15,238 nt of DNA. Source: Candidatus Melainabacteria bacterium (lineage in GTDB: Bacteria > Cyanobacteriota > Vampirovibrionia > 2-02-FULL-35-15). The notes beneath the pieces were generated by a model. The model saw only the letters and a list, made by a program, of their open reading frames with translations. It had not been told where the DNA came from and made no database searches. The DNA lies in NCBI GenBank assembly GCA_023250175.1, contig JAHFBD010000025.1, forward strand, positions 1 to 15,238. Reading direction: 5' to 3'. Made by a program: the position numbers and the translations under genes. How positions within the stretch are numbered: position 1 is the first letter of the stretch; every line of letters starts with the position of its first letter. This document shows, piece after piece, positions 1 through 7,247 of the stretch.

Positions 1-1016
1 CTTGTTATAGTCTCCATATATTTTGCGCTTGGGAGCTCTTTCTTTAAAGTTCCACCTTGAGTCACAATCATGGATTCAAATTTTTCCAAGGCTTTACCGT
101 TTAATAACAAGTCTCTCAAGTGTTTTTCTAAATCAATAGGAGTATTTGACTCCTTATGTAAAAGACTTACAGCTTCTTTAGCTAAACAAATTACTACTTC
201 TACCAAATCATGAATTTCTTTACCCTGTAAGACTTCAAGAACTTCTTTTACCTCAAGGGCATTTCCTATAGCATATCCAAGGGGCTCATCCATGTTTGAA
301 ATAACTGCACGTACATTTTTATTAAGATTTTTACCAATACTTACCATCTTAGTCCCTAGTAAGACTGAATCATCAAGGGATTTCATAAATGCACCAGAGC
401 CACACTTAACATCAAGAATTATATTTTTCGCTCCGCCTGCGATTTTTTTACTCATCACTGATGAGGCTATCAATGGAATAGAATCTACAGTATTAGTTAC
501 ATCTCGAATTGCATAAAGTTTTTTATCCGCTGGGGCCAAATCACCAGATGCACTACATATAGCAATTCCTATTTTTTTAACTTGTTCTTTTATTTCTCCA
601 ATACTTAGATTTGTTTTAAATCCATAGATTGATTCAAGTTTATCTATCGTCCCTCCAGTAAAGCCTAATGCTCTTCCTGATAATTTTGGAATATTTATTC
701 CATAGGCTGCAATAAGCGGGGCAAAAAGTAAAGTAATTTTATCTCCTATACCACCAGTACTATGCTTATCAATAGTAGGCTCTAGTCCTTCCCAGCTCAA
801 CATCACTCCAGACTGAGCCATGGACAGAGTCAATGTCGATGTTTCTTCATCATCCAGCCCATTGGTTTTTACTGCTTTTAACCACTGTGTAATTTCTTCA
901 TTAGTAAACTTACTTAAATTTTCTATAAAAGAAACCAGTTCTTCCTTTTTATGTTTTTTAGCATTTTGTTTTGTGTTAATAAACTCTTTAATGTTTAAAA
1001 TAGTGTTTTGTGTCAT
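1..1016 (-). CDS. deoA: Pyrimidine-nucleoside / thymidine phosphorylase, 3' end beyond window
   Basis: The enzyme phosphorolyses thymidine or other pyrimidine nucleosides to free base and (deoxy)ribose-1-phosphate in cytoplasmic nucleoside salvage. The frame is open from the ATG at 1014-1016 to the window edge, giving about 338 codons of a family that is usually near 430-440 residues, so only the C-terminus is missing. Visible motifs are the phosphate-binding STGGIGDK, the family signature SGRALGFTGGTIDKLES, ASGDLAPADKKLYAIRD, and a glycine-rich VKCGSGAFMKS segment. The ATG directly follows the yebC stop (TAA then ATG, no gap), so the two genes are probably co-transcribed and translationally coupled. 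The family is clear. Whether it prefers thymidine (deoA) or also uridine (pdp) cannot be decided from sequence. Confidence 0.93.
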   Translation of the reverse strand, partial: MTQNTILNIKEFINTKQNAKKHKKEELVSFIENLSKFTNEEITQWLKAVKTNGLDDEETSTLTLSMAQSGVMLSWEGLEPTIDKHSTGGIGDKITLLFAPLIAAYGINIPKLSGRALGFTGGTIDKLESIYGFKTNLSIGEIKEQVKKIGIAICSASGDLAPADKKLYAIRDVTNTVDSIPLIASSVMSKKIAGGAKNIILDVKCGSGAFMKSLDDSVLLGTKMVSIGKNLNKNVRAVISNMDEPLGYAIGNALEVKEVLEVLQGKEIHDLVEVVICLAKEAVSLLHKESNTPIDLEKHLRDLLLNGKALEKFESMIVTQGGTLKKELPSAKYMETIT

Positions 1017-1781
1017 TTATTCCACCCTAACCATATTTAAAATTTCTTCTTTAATATCAAAATTAGAATAAACACTTTGTACATCATCATGTTCTTCTAT
1101 AGCATCAAGAAGTTTTACAATGTTTTTGGCAATTTCAGGATCTGTGATTTCAATATGCTCTTTAGGATTATAAGATATTTGAGTTTCTTCAGGTTTAATA
1201 TTTTTTTTCATTACATTCCTCTGAACTTTTTCTAACTCTTCAGGTTTTGTAATAACTGTTACATATTCATCATCTGCAAAATCTATATCTTCAGCTCCCG
1301 CATCCAGTGCTAGCTCATACATTTCATCTTGATTTTTAAATGCTGATTTTAAAACTTTAATTTCCCCACGCTTTACAAACATCCATCCTACAGCACCAGC
1401 CTCTGCCATTTTGCCATGATATTTTGTAAAATAATTCCTAAGATCTGCAATTGTTCTATTTTTATTGTCTGTAGTACATAAAATCAAAATAGCTGCTCCA
1501 CCCTGACCATAACCTTCATATAAAATTTCTTCAATATTTGAAGATTCAGAACCAACGCCCGCACCTTTTTCAATAGCTCTTTGAATATTGTTTTGTGGTA
1601 CAAGGCTAGCTTTTGCTTTTTCAATTGCAAATCTTAATCGATGGTTAGCACTAGGATCTGGCCCTCCAAGCTTTGCTGCAACCATTATTTCTTTTGCAAT
1701 TTTTGCAAAAGCTGCTCCTCTCTTAGAATCAGTAACAGCCTTTTTACGCTTAATTTGAGCCCATTTAGAATGTCCAGACAT
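1017..1781 (-). CDS. yebC: YebC/PmpR (TACO1) family protein
   Basis: This is a 254-residue member of the YebC/PmpR/TACO1 family, full length for the family. The N-terminus MSGHSKWAQIKRKKAVTDSK is the family hallmark, followed by AKLGGPDPSANHRLRFAIEK, the acidic DAGAEDIDFADDEYV region and a C-terminal HDDVQSVYSNFD motif. Members have been described as DNA-binding regulators and, for mitochondrial TACO1 and some bacterial YebC proteins, as translation factors acting at the ribosome. The sequence does not separate these roles. The start is fixed by the conserved N-terminus, and no good Shine-Dalgarno lies upstream. A perfect 14-bp palindrome (1797-1810) is 15 bases ahead of the start, and repeat copy A with a TATAAT box lies about 140 bases upstream, reading toward the gene. 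Confidence 0.95.
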   Translation of the reverse strand: MSGHSKWAQIKRKKAVTDSKRGAAFAKIAKEIMVAAKLGGPDPSANHRLRFAIEKAKASLVPQNNIQRAIEKGAGVGSESSNIEEILYEGYGQGGAAILILCTTDNKNRTIADLRNYFTKYHGKMAEAGAVGWMFVKRGEIKVLKSAFKNQDEMYELALDAGAEDIDFADDEYVTVITKPEELEKVQRNVMKKNIKPEETQISYNPKEHIEITDPEIAKNIVKLLDAIEEHDDVQSVYSNFDIKEEILNMVRVE

Positions 1782-1796
1782 GGTTTTTTGTATTTC

Positions 1797-1810
1797 TTAT
1801 TTTAAAATAA
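1797..1810. repeat. Perfect 14-bp AT palindrome upstream of yebC
   Basis: TTATTTTAAAATAA reads the same on both strands and lies 15 bases before the yebC start codon. It could be an operator or part of a weak leader hairpin. In DNA this AT-rich it could also be chance. Confidence 0.4.
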
Positions 1811-1884
1811 AACAGTTTCTACCTACCGCTTCGTTTCGCACTAATGCTCAAGTTGCTCTTCCTTGGACATGGCACTTTTTGGTA

Positions 1885-1941
1885 AATAAATCACACAAAA
1901 AGCTTATTTATAGTCTCACATATTATAGCTAGGCAGTAACA
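1885..1941 (-). repeat. 57-nt dispersed repeat, copy A
   Basis: Read on the minus strand this segment matches 13315-13371 (plus strand) at 53 of 57 positions without gaps, and all four differences are transitions. The shared block opens with TGTTACTGCCTAGCTATAAT, identical in both, which contains a perfect -10-like TATAAT. It continues through AAGCTTTTTGTGTGATTTATT. Similarity drops sharply after the last base. Copy A points toward yebC and lies between the divergent yebC and secF genes. It may serve as the yebC promoter and leader, or be a mobile-element remnant. Confidence 0.85.
1922..1927 (-). promoter_or_regulatory. Putative -10 box for yebC within repeat copy A
   Basis: TATAAT on the minus strand is conserved in both copies of the 57-nt repeat. 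Transcription would start near 1914 and give a leader of roughly 130 bases before yebC. No convincing -35 hexamer stands 16-18 bases upstream, so an activator may be needed or the box may be fortuitous. Confidence 0.4.
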
Positions 1942-1971
1942 CAAAACACTTAAATTCTATAACATTATACG

Positions 1972-1994
1972 GAATACGGTCTCTAGAATACGGT
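1972..1994. repeat. Two direct copies of GAATACGGT upstream of secF
   Basis: GAATACGGT occurs at 1972-1980 and again at 1986-1994, with a 14-base period. The second copy runs straight into TATACT (1994-1999), a possible -10 box for secF. Tandem 9-mers beside a promoter are typical of a regulator-binding site, but no regulator can be named. Confidence 0.4.
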
Positions 1995-2040
1995 ATACTG
2001 TCATATGTTTCCTACAACCTATAAATAGGTATCAATAAAA

Positions 2041-3024
2041 ATGAAAGTTGACATTGTAAAATATCGCTGGTTTTGGTTTGGCTTCTCACTTGCAGTTCTA
2101 ATCCCTGGCTTAATTGCTATTGGTATTTGCATTGCACAATATGGAGCACCTATAAAACTTGGGCTTGATTTTACAGGTGGAACAAAACTTGAATATAAAT
2201 TTACAAACAAAGTAGAAATAGAAGATGTTAGAAAAGTTTTAGATAAACATGATTTGGTTGGTAGCAATATTCAGGTATCTAAAGCTTCTGAAGATGGCTC
2301 ACAAGTAGTAATCATTAGATCTAAGGCAATTAGTGAAAGAAAATCTTCAGAAACAGAATTAAGCCAAAAAGAACTAGTAGATAATGATTTAAAACAGTCT
2401 TTAGGTGAGTTCCAAATTTTATCTATCGATACTGTAAGCCCGATTATAGGACCAGAATTACTTAGAGCAGGAATGCTTGCTTTAGTTTTTACATTGTTAG
2501 GTATTGTTTCTTATATTAGTTATCGATTTAAAAGAGATTATGCAGTCTGTGCCATTATTGCTTTACTTCATGATGTTTTTATCTTAATTGGTTTATTTTC
2601 AATCTTTAGTCTAGCTTGGGGATTAGAAATTGATAGCTTGTTTATTACAGCAGCATTAACTGTAATTGGTTTTTCTGTACATGACACTATTGTTGTATTT
2701 GACAGAATTAGGGAAAATTCAAAATATTTAGGTAAAAACAAATCCTTTGGTGATATAGCAAATGATAGTATTAATCAAACTTTAGTAAGAAGCATTAACA
2801 CTTCTTTGACCACATTAATTACATTAGGAACACTTTATTTATTTGGTGGTGAAACTACTAAAAACTTTGTAGGAGCAATGTTCTTAGGAATTGCATCAGG
2901 AACCTATTCAAGTATTTTTGTCGCAAGCGCATTATTGGTATGGTGGAGAGAGCTTGCAAAAAAAAGAAAAAAAGCAGATAGCAAAGTTACAAGTAAAAAA
3001 GAGTTAACTTCTGTAGCAAGGTAA
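2041..3024 (+). CDS. secF: Protein translocase subunit SecF
   Basis: SecF works with SecD in the inner membrane, using the proton gradient to help SecYEG-driven export of proteins. The 327 residues match the family length. A first membrane helix lies at about residues 9-32, followed by the conserved LGLDFTGGT, a periplasmic region at about 45-135, and a C-terminal block of five helices. That block contains FSVHDTIVVFDRIREN, SINTSLTTLITLG and GIASGTYSSIF, all diagnostic for SecF. An AGG motif lies about 10 bases before the ATG. secD is not adjacent: the upstream neighbour is the divergent yebC, so secF appears to have its own promoter. The C-terminus is a lysine-rich cytoplasmic tail. A 49-codon gene follows after four bases. 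Confidence 0.96.
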   Translation: MKVDIVKYRWFWFGFSLAVLIPGLIAIGICIAQYGAPIKLGLDFTGGTKLEYKFTNKVEIEDVRKVLDKHDLVGSNIQVSKASEDGSQVVIIRSKAISERKSSETELSQKELVDNDLKQSLGEFQILSIDTVSPIIGPELLRAGMLALVFTLLGIVSYISYRFKRDYAVCAIIALLHDVFILIGLFSIFSLAWGLEIDSLFITAALTVIGFSVHDTIVVFDRIRENSKYLGKNKSFGDIANDSINQTLVRSINTSLTTLITLGTLYLFGGETTKNFVGAMFLGIASGTYSSIFVASALLVWWRELAKKRKKADSKVTSKKELTSVAR

Positions 3025-3028
3025 AAAC

Positions 3029-3178
3029 ATGATTAATCAAGACTTACTCATAGGTGCTGGAATAGCATTTACAATACTTACTATTTTATTTACTCTATAT
3101 CTAACTGTCTTTAGACACATAATGCCAGATCATAAAGAGGAAGATGGAAAACCATTTTTTCCATTTGACGAAAAATAG
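3029..3178 (+). CDS. Small single-pass membrane protein downstream of secF
   Basis: This 49-residue reading frame is short enough to be missed by usual length cut-offs. It begins four bases after the secF stop, with an AAGG motif just ahead of the ATG. Residues 7-30 (LLIGAGIAFTILTILFTLYL and beyond) form one clear transmembrane helix, preceded by MINQD. A short charged tail HKEEDGKPFFPFDEK follows. Its stop codon abuts the stop of the convergent patatin gene with no base between. The position, ribosome site and helix-plus-tail layout argue for a real gene co-expressed with secF. Function is unknown. It could be a small accessory protein of the Sec machinery, but only location supports that. 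Confidence 0.65.
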   Translation: MINQDLLIGAGIAFTILTILFTLYLTVFRHIMPDHKEEDGKPFFPFDEK

Positions 3179-4156
3179 TTATCTTTCCGCTACTCTTAGA
3201 ATTTGTTCTTTTTGTTTAATTACTTTTTTAATTAATGGAATTGCTTTTTGTGCTGCCTCCTCACCAACCCTAATAGCTGTTGACAAGCTTTTAGGATTAA
3301 GGTCAAGAAAACCAACACCATTTAAATCCGGGATTATAATTACATCAGCCCTATCTAATACAGACCTGGATTGTGCTTGTAAGCCAAGTGCTATAACTCT
3401 TGTAATTATACCTTCATAACTTGTGAAGCTATCTGATCTAATTGTTTCCAATTTTGCATCTACATCTACTGTAATAACTATATCTGCTCCCATCTTTTTT
3501 ACTTCTTCAACAGGATTATTTTTTAGTACCCCACCGTCTACCAAAAGCTGGTCATTTATTGGAATAGGTTGACGCAGGGTTGGAATTGCAGTACTTGCTT
3601 GTACGGCTAATCCAACATCCCCAGATTTTATTACAACAGGTAATCCACTAATTAAGTCTACTGCAATTATATTTAATGGAATTGCCAATTCTATACTCCC
3701 ATTACTCATTGAAATTGCATTATCTATAAAATGATGTAGCTTATGATCATTGTATAAACCCGCATAATAAGGTTTGCCTGTAAATATATGCATTACTTTA
3801 TTTAAATGAATGAACAAAGCTCTAAAAATAGAAAAATCAGTTTTATAAGCTTTTCTAATTGCTCCTGACAGAACATACTTTTCTATTTCATCCAGACTAA
3901 CTCCTCCAGAATACAATGCAGCAGTTACAGCTCCTGCACTAGTACCTACAAGATAATCTATAGGAATATTTTCTTTTTCAAGAACTCTCAAAACACCTAT
4001 ATGAGCAGCACCACGTGCACCACCACCACCTAATGCCAACCCAATTTTAGGACGAATAACAGAAGCATTCAAAGCATAAACAGGACTTAAAGTTAAGAAC
4101 TGAGTAATGAATAGAAAAATCAAAAGGATATTTTTCGGAAAGTTTTCTTGCCTCAT
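3179..4156 (-). CDS. Secreted patatin-like phospholipase
   Basis: This is a patatin-family serine acyl hydrolase (RssA/YlbK-like) with a Ser-Asp dyad. I choose the ATG at 4154-4156 because it overlaps the cysC stop as ATGA and gives a normal signal peptide (hydrophobic residues about 10-24, then SPVYA before a likely cut near 28). That makes 325 residues. An upstream ATG at 4184-4186 would add ten residues and is less likely. Motifs are the oxyanion-hole GGGGARGAAHIG (43-54), the nucleophile elbow GTSAG with Ser73, and VDGG with Asp207. The protein should act on phospholipid or other acyl esters in the periplasm or envelope. It is the last gene of a probable grpE-cysC-patatin operon. The natural substrate cannot be inferred. 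Confidence 0.92.
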   Translation of the reverse strand: MRQENFPKNILLIFLFITQFLTLSPVYALNASVIRPKIGLALGGGGARGAAHIGVLRVLEKENIPIDYLVGTSAGAVTAALYSGGVSLDEIEKYVLSGAIRKAYKTDFSIFRALFIHLNKVMHIFTGKPYYAGLYNDHKLHHFIDNAISMSNGSIELAIPLNIIAVDLISGLPVVIKSGDVGLAVQASTAIPTLRQPIPINDQLLVDGGVLKNNPVEEVKKMGADIVITVDVDAKLETIRSDSFTSYEGIITRVIALGLQAQSRSVLDRADVIIIPDLNGVGFLDLNPKSLSTAIRVGEEAAQKAIPLIKKVIKQKEQILRVAER

Positions 4157-4707
4157 GCTTCTATATATCCATGCTCTGTCAACCAATTAATAATCTTACT
4201 AGCGCTTTCTTCTGGTGTTTCTTTATTAGTCTCTACAACAACTTCAGCATTTGCAGGTTCTTCATAAGGATCACTCACTCCTGTAAACTGTGCAATTTCT
4301 CCAGCTCTGGCTTTTTTATAAAGCCCTTTTACATCTCTTTTTTCTAATACTTCCAAAGGACACTTAGCATATACCTCTACAAAGTTTTCATGCATTTCTC
4401 TAACTTCCTGCCTTACTCCCAAATATGGTGAAATTGCTGCTGTTACTGCTATAACACCATTACGTGAGAGCAAGCTTGCAACATAACCAATTCTCCTTAT
4501 ATTTGTATCCCTGTCCTCCTTGCTAAATCCTAAACCTTTGCTTAAATGTGTTCTTACTATATCTCCATCCAAAATTTCTATCTTTAAGCCTAACTCTCTA
4601 AATTTTTTTTCTAGGATATTGGATATCGTTGACTTACCAGCTCCGGACAACCCAGTAAACCATAGAGTAAACCCTGTCTGATTTTTATTAGTCATAGCTT
4701 GTGTCAT
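4153..4707 (-). CDS. cysC: Adenylylsulfate (APS) kinase
   Basis: APS kinase phosphorylates adenosine 5'-phosphosulfate to PAPS, the activated sulfate used for reduction or sulfation. Visible are the Walker A loop GLSGAGKST, the LDGDIVRTHL segment, the FSKEDRDTNIRRIGYVASLL block, the ISPYLGVRQEVRE region and FTGVSDPYEEP near the C-terminus, all typical of CysC. A strong AAGGAG touches the first ATG (4717-4719) with no spacing, so the second ATG (4705-4707), 12 bases from the site, is the better start, giving 184 residues. The stop overlaps the patatin start by four bases (ATGA). grpE ends 31 bases upstream. No ATP sulfurylase or PAPS reductase gene is in the window, so the pathway context is unknown. 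Confidence 0.93.
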   Translation of the reverse strand: MTQAMTNKNQTGFTLWFTGLSGAGKSTISNILEKKFRELGLKIEILDGDIVRTHLSKGLGFSKEDRDTNIRRIGYVASLLSRNGVIAVTAAISPYLGVRQEVREMHENFVEVYAKCPLEVLEKRDVKGLYKKARAGEIAQFTGVSDPYEEPANAEVVVETNKETPEESASKIINWLTEHGYIEA

Positions 4708-4738
4708 TGTTTTATGCATCTCCTTCTTTTAAATTAAA

Positions 4739-5269
4739 TTACTCATCCTGTTTCACAGATACTGATATTAGTGCTGGCCTAATTACTTTTTTATTCAGAA
4801 TATAACCTTTTTTTAAGACCTGCATCACTGTATGATTAGGTAACTCATTGGTTTGAACTTGGTTTAATACTTCATGATAGAAAGGGTCAAATGGTATACC
4901 AGTTTCTTCGATTGTCCCCAAACCTACATCTTTTAAACACTTTAATAACATTTCAAAAACTAAGTTAAAGTCTTCCATTATCTTTTCAGGTTTTGAATCT
5001 GGCTTTACTGCTTGTTTTGCATAATCAAATGTATCTAATGCTGGCAGTAAAACTTCTATTGTCTTTTGAGCTGCATATTTATAAAGCTCTTCTTTTTCCT
5101 GAGCAGTTCTTTTTTGTAGATTTTGGTAGTCTGCTAAAAGTCTTAAATATTGTTTTTCTGATTCTTCTAGCTTTTCTTTGTTCTTGTGTATTTCATCACT
5201 TTGATTTTGTTCATTCTCAGTAGTTTTATTCTTTAGGGATAACTGACTATTTTCATCCATACCTTCCAT
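4739..5269 (-). CDS. grpE: GrpE, nucleotide exchange factor of DnaK
   Basis: GrpE releases ADP from DnaK in the Hsp70 chaperone cycle. The acidic, low-complexity N-terminus, the long coiled-coil beginning near KLEESEKQYLRLLADYQNLQ, the LLPALDTFDYAKQA segment and the C-terminal beta domain (GIPFDPFYHEV ... VLKKGYILNKKVIRPALISV) are diagnostic. I choose the ATG at 5267-5269, giving 176 residues. It has AAAGGA nine bases upstream, whereas the first in-frame ATG (5306-5308) has no ribosome site and falls about where transcription would begin from the TATAAT at 5316-5321. The gene heads a run with cysC and the patatin gene. dnaK and dnaJ are not in the window. Confidence 0.93.
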   Translation of the reverse strand: MEGMDENSQLSLKNKTTENEQNQSDEIHKNKEKLEESEKQYLRLLADYQNLQKRTAQEKEELYKYAAQKTIEVLLPALDTFDYAKQAVKPDSKPEKIMEDFNLVFEMLLKCLKDVGLGTIEETGIPFDPFYHEVLNQVQTNELPNHTVMQVLKKGYILNKKVIRPALISVSVKQDE

Positions 5270-5315
5270 ACTTTTATTTCCTTTTTCTTCTTTGTCGCTG
5301 AAATCCATAGTTATT

Positions 5316-5321
5316 ATTATA
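5316..5321 (-). promoter_or_regulatory. grpE: Putative -10 box of the grpE operon
   Basis: TATAAT on the minus strand would place transcription start near 5309, just at the first possible grpE ATG, leaving a leader of about 40 bases before the preferred start. No good -35 hexamer is seen; AGTTAA at about 16 bases spacing is weak. No CIRCE-type heat-shock operator is recognisable. Confidence 0.4.
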
Positions 5322-5400
5322 ATAATTTACTCATATTTTAACTTCTTTTAGTAATTGCCCTTATAGTCTTCTATATTTTCAAAACCTTCCCATAACCTTT

Positions 5401-5416
5401 ATATAGGATTCTATAT
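5401..5416. repeat. 6-bp-arm inverted repeat between grpE and the next gene
   Basis: ATATAG, GATT, CTATAT form perfect 6-bp arms around a 4-base loop in the 150-bp divergent spacer. It could bind a dimeric regulator serving either gene. The AT-rich arms make chance occurrence possible. Confidence 0.3.
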
Positions 5417-5457
5417 GACATTCGGGAAACAATAAAATACATAAAAAGAGGGAAAGT

Positions 5458-5949
5458 ATGAAGACAGATACACATGAAGAGATATCATTCACAAACTCCA
5501 GTGCCGGTATCCATTTAACCAAACAAGAAGGCGCAATTGCTGTAGATTTTAAGTCATCTGAGGTTGTTTTATATCTAAATACATCTTTATACCACTCTTT
5601 AGCTTGGCTTATACAAAGCGCTTGCGACTCAAAGAAATTAATGGATTATATTACCTGGACCATAGATCCTAAATCAGCAAAACAATCATTAGTTGAAGTT
5701 CATGGGCCAGATCACTCAGTTTGTTTAGTATGCTCCCCGAATCATGAAAGGATTCAGTTAAACTTTGAAATAGGACTTTCAATAGACTTGAAATTTAATG
5801 ATTTTCTAGGCTTAGCAGATTTAATAAAAGAAGCTCAAAGTGATCTTGATTGGAGAAGGCTCCTTTTACAATGGACTTATTGTAAAGAGTCTGAAGAACA
5901 TAAGCATAATAAAGATAACTGGGATAACAAGAACAAAAAGATCATATAA
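5458..5949 (+). CDS. Protein of unknown function, upstream of the PPDK regulator
   Basis: The 163-residue protein is not recognised. A GAGGG motif seven bases before the ATG supports the start. There is no signal peptide or membrane helix, so it should be cytoplasmic. The body, residues about 1-145, looks globular with alternating strands (for example AIAVDFKSSEVVLYLNTSLY) and a conserved-looking tryptophan pair near the end (DWRRLLLQW). The last 20 residues are a Lys/Asn/His-rich hydrophilic tail. The DUF299 regulator gene begins 53 bases downstream on the same strand, so the two may share a transcript. A link to the pyruvate/PEP switch would be speculation from position only. Confidence 0.8.
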   Translation: MKTDTHEEISFTNSSAGIHLTKQEGAIAVDFKSSEVVLYLNTSLYHSLAWLIQSACDSKKLMDYITWTIDPKSAKQSLVEVHGPDHSVCLVCSPNHERIQLNFEIGLSIDLKFNDFLGLADLIKEAQSDLDWRRLLLQWTYCKESEEHKHNKDNWDNKNKKII

Positions 5950-6002
5950 GTATACTTACACCCCTTTAAGTTATAATAAATATATTTCATTCAGGAGGGG
6001 GA

Positions 6003-6809
6003 ATGCTTACAGTTTATACTTTATCTGACTCTAGTGGTGAAACAGCAGAGCTTGTTGCAAAATCAGCACTGAGTCAATTTGAAACATTAGATGCTCAGAT
6101 TTCAAGACTACCGAAAATCAGATCTGCAGATCAGGTTAAAGAACTCTTTTCAAAACAAATTAAATCCCCATCGATTATTGTGTATACTCTTGTACTCCCT
6201 GAAACAAGACAAGCACTGATTGAAGAAGCTCAAAAACATTCAGTTATAATTTTTGATATTTTAGGAGATCTCGTAAGTAAGATTGAAAGCATGGTACAAG
6301 CCACTCCTTTGCGTGAGCCCGGGTTACGGCTAAAAGTGGATCAATCTTACTTTAATAGAATGGATGCAATTCACTATGCTATTAAATATGATGATGGGCA
6401 AACTTTAAATGGTATAGAAAATGCTGATGTAATTTTAATCGGTGTATCAAGAACAGGTAAAACCCCAAGCAGTATGTATCTAGCTCAACATTACGCTTTA
6501 AAAGCGGCAAATATTCCTATAGTTTTTGGAGTAGATCTACCAAAAAAATTATTCCAATTGCCGTGTAATAAGATTGTTGGTTTGTTTTGTGATCCTCTTA
6601 TTTTACAGTCATTTAGAAGTACAAGAGCAAGTGCATTACAGATGGACTATAGTTCAGAGTATTGTGACTTTGATCATATTGCAAGAGAAGTTGAGCATTC
6701 AAAAAAAATATTCCGTGAATTAAAGTGTGAAGTAATAGACATGACTAATAGAGCAGTAGAAGAAACTGCTGTTGAAATAGTATCTAAATTACAGCTTGTA
6801 AATCGATAA
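6003..6809 (+). CDS. ppsR: PPDK/PEP synthase regulatory protein (DUF299 kinase-pyrophosphorylase)
   Basis: This bifunctional enzyme inactivates its target (PPDK or PEP synthase) by ADP-dependent phosphorylation of an active-site threonine, and reactivates it by phosphate-dependent dephosphorylation that releases pyrophosphate. The 268-residue protein has the family N-terminus YTLSDSSGETAE, the P-loop-like GVSRTGKTPSS (Gly147-Lys153) and the downstream RSTRASALQMDYSS and EVIDMTNRAVEETA segments. The start has AGGAGG four bases upstream. The likely target, ppdK, lies 440 bases further on, separated only by a small minus-strand gene, and carries the expected Thr-Ser-His motif. The protein therefore probably acts on PPDK rather than PEP synthase, though the symbol is the family default. 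Confidence 0.93.
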   Translation: MLTVYTLSDSSGETAELVAKSALSQFETLDAQISRLPKIRSADQVKELFSKQIKSPSIIVYTLVLPETRQALIEEAQKHSVIIFDILGDLVSKIESMVQATPLREPGLRLKVDQSYFNRMDAIHYAIKYDDGQTLNGIENADVILIGVSRTGKTPSSMYLAQHYALKAANIPIVFGVDLPKKLFQLPCNKIVGLFCDPLILQSFRSTRASALQMDYSSEYCDFDHIAREVEHSKKIFRELKCEVIDMTNRAVEETAVEIVSKLQLVNR

Positions 6810-6817
6810 TTATAAAA

Positions 6818-7141
6818 TCAATCTATATGGTGTGGTTGTAAAGGATATTTCTCTAAACTCTCACGCAATAATTTTTCAGCCTCTGAAGTTATCTTTAATC
6901 TAGCATGGTACCAATCCTGATAAAGATTCTTATAGGGATCTTTAACAAGGATTTCAATATATTCAACATGTTTTCCATCAAACAGCACATAGTGTGACTT
7001 TTTTATATCTTCCTGCTGGGCAGCTTTCTGAAGCTCATCTCCTTTAATAGGTTTTTGTCTTATATTTTCAATTCCCATTCCTGTTGCAATACCAAGAGCA
7101 GTTAATCCTGCAGTTATAACTGGATACCTTGTTAATTTCAT
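6818..7141 (-). CDS. Small membrane-anchored or exported protein of unknown function
   Basis: This 107-residue protein is not recognised. AGGAGA eight bases before the ATG gives a good start. Residues about 8-22 (VITAGLTALGIATGM) form a hydrophobic segment after a short basic N-terminus (MKLTRYP), so it is either a signal anchor or an uncleaved leader. No lipobox is seen. The rest is hydrophilic and charged, with predicted helix around KITSEAEKLLRESLEK. It lies antiparallel between the PPDK regulator (stop codons 8 bases apart) and ppdK (divergent, 106-bp spacer). It could be co-regulated with ppdK, but the function is unknown. Confidence 0.75.
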   Translation of the reverse strand: MKLTRYPVITAGLTALGIATGMGIENIRQKPIKGDELQKAAQQEDIKKSHYVLFDGKHVEYIEILVKDPYKNLYQDWYHARLKITSEAEKLLRESLEKYPLQPHHID

Positions 7142-7247
7142 AAATCATATCTCCTAAGTTAATATAAAGAGTTTCATCTTACAAAAATTAAGTCTTACTA
7201 GTCAAGAGAAAAAACAAATAAGTTGTTAAAATAAATATTTGTAGATA

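Noticed and set aside
292..516. Plus-strand reading frame of 74 codons (and a similar one at 820-1071)
   Set aside because: Antisense shadows of the clear pyrimidine phosphorylase gene, without ribosome sites or homology.
5269..5308. Longer grpE start at 5308
   Set aside because: No ribosome site, and the putative -10 box would put the transcription start at this codon; the ATG at 5269 has a good site. The N-terminal extension is not excluded by homology since this part of GrpE is variable.
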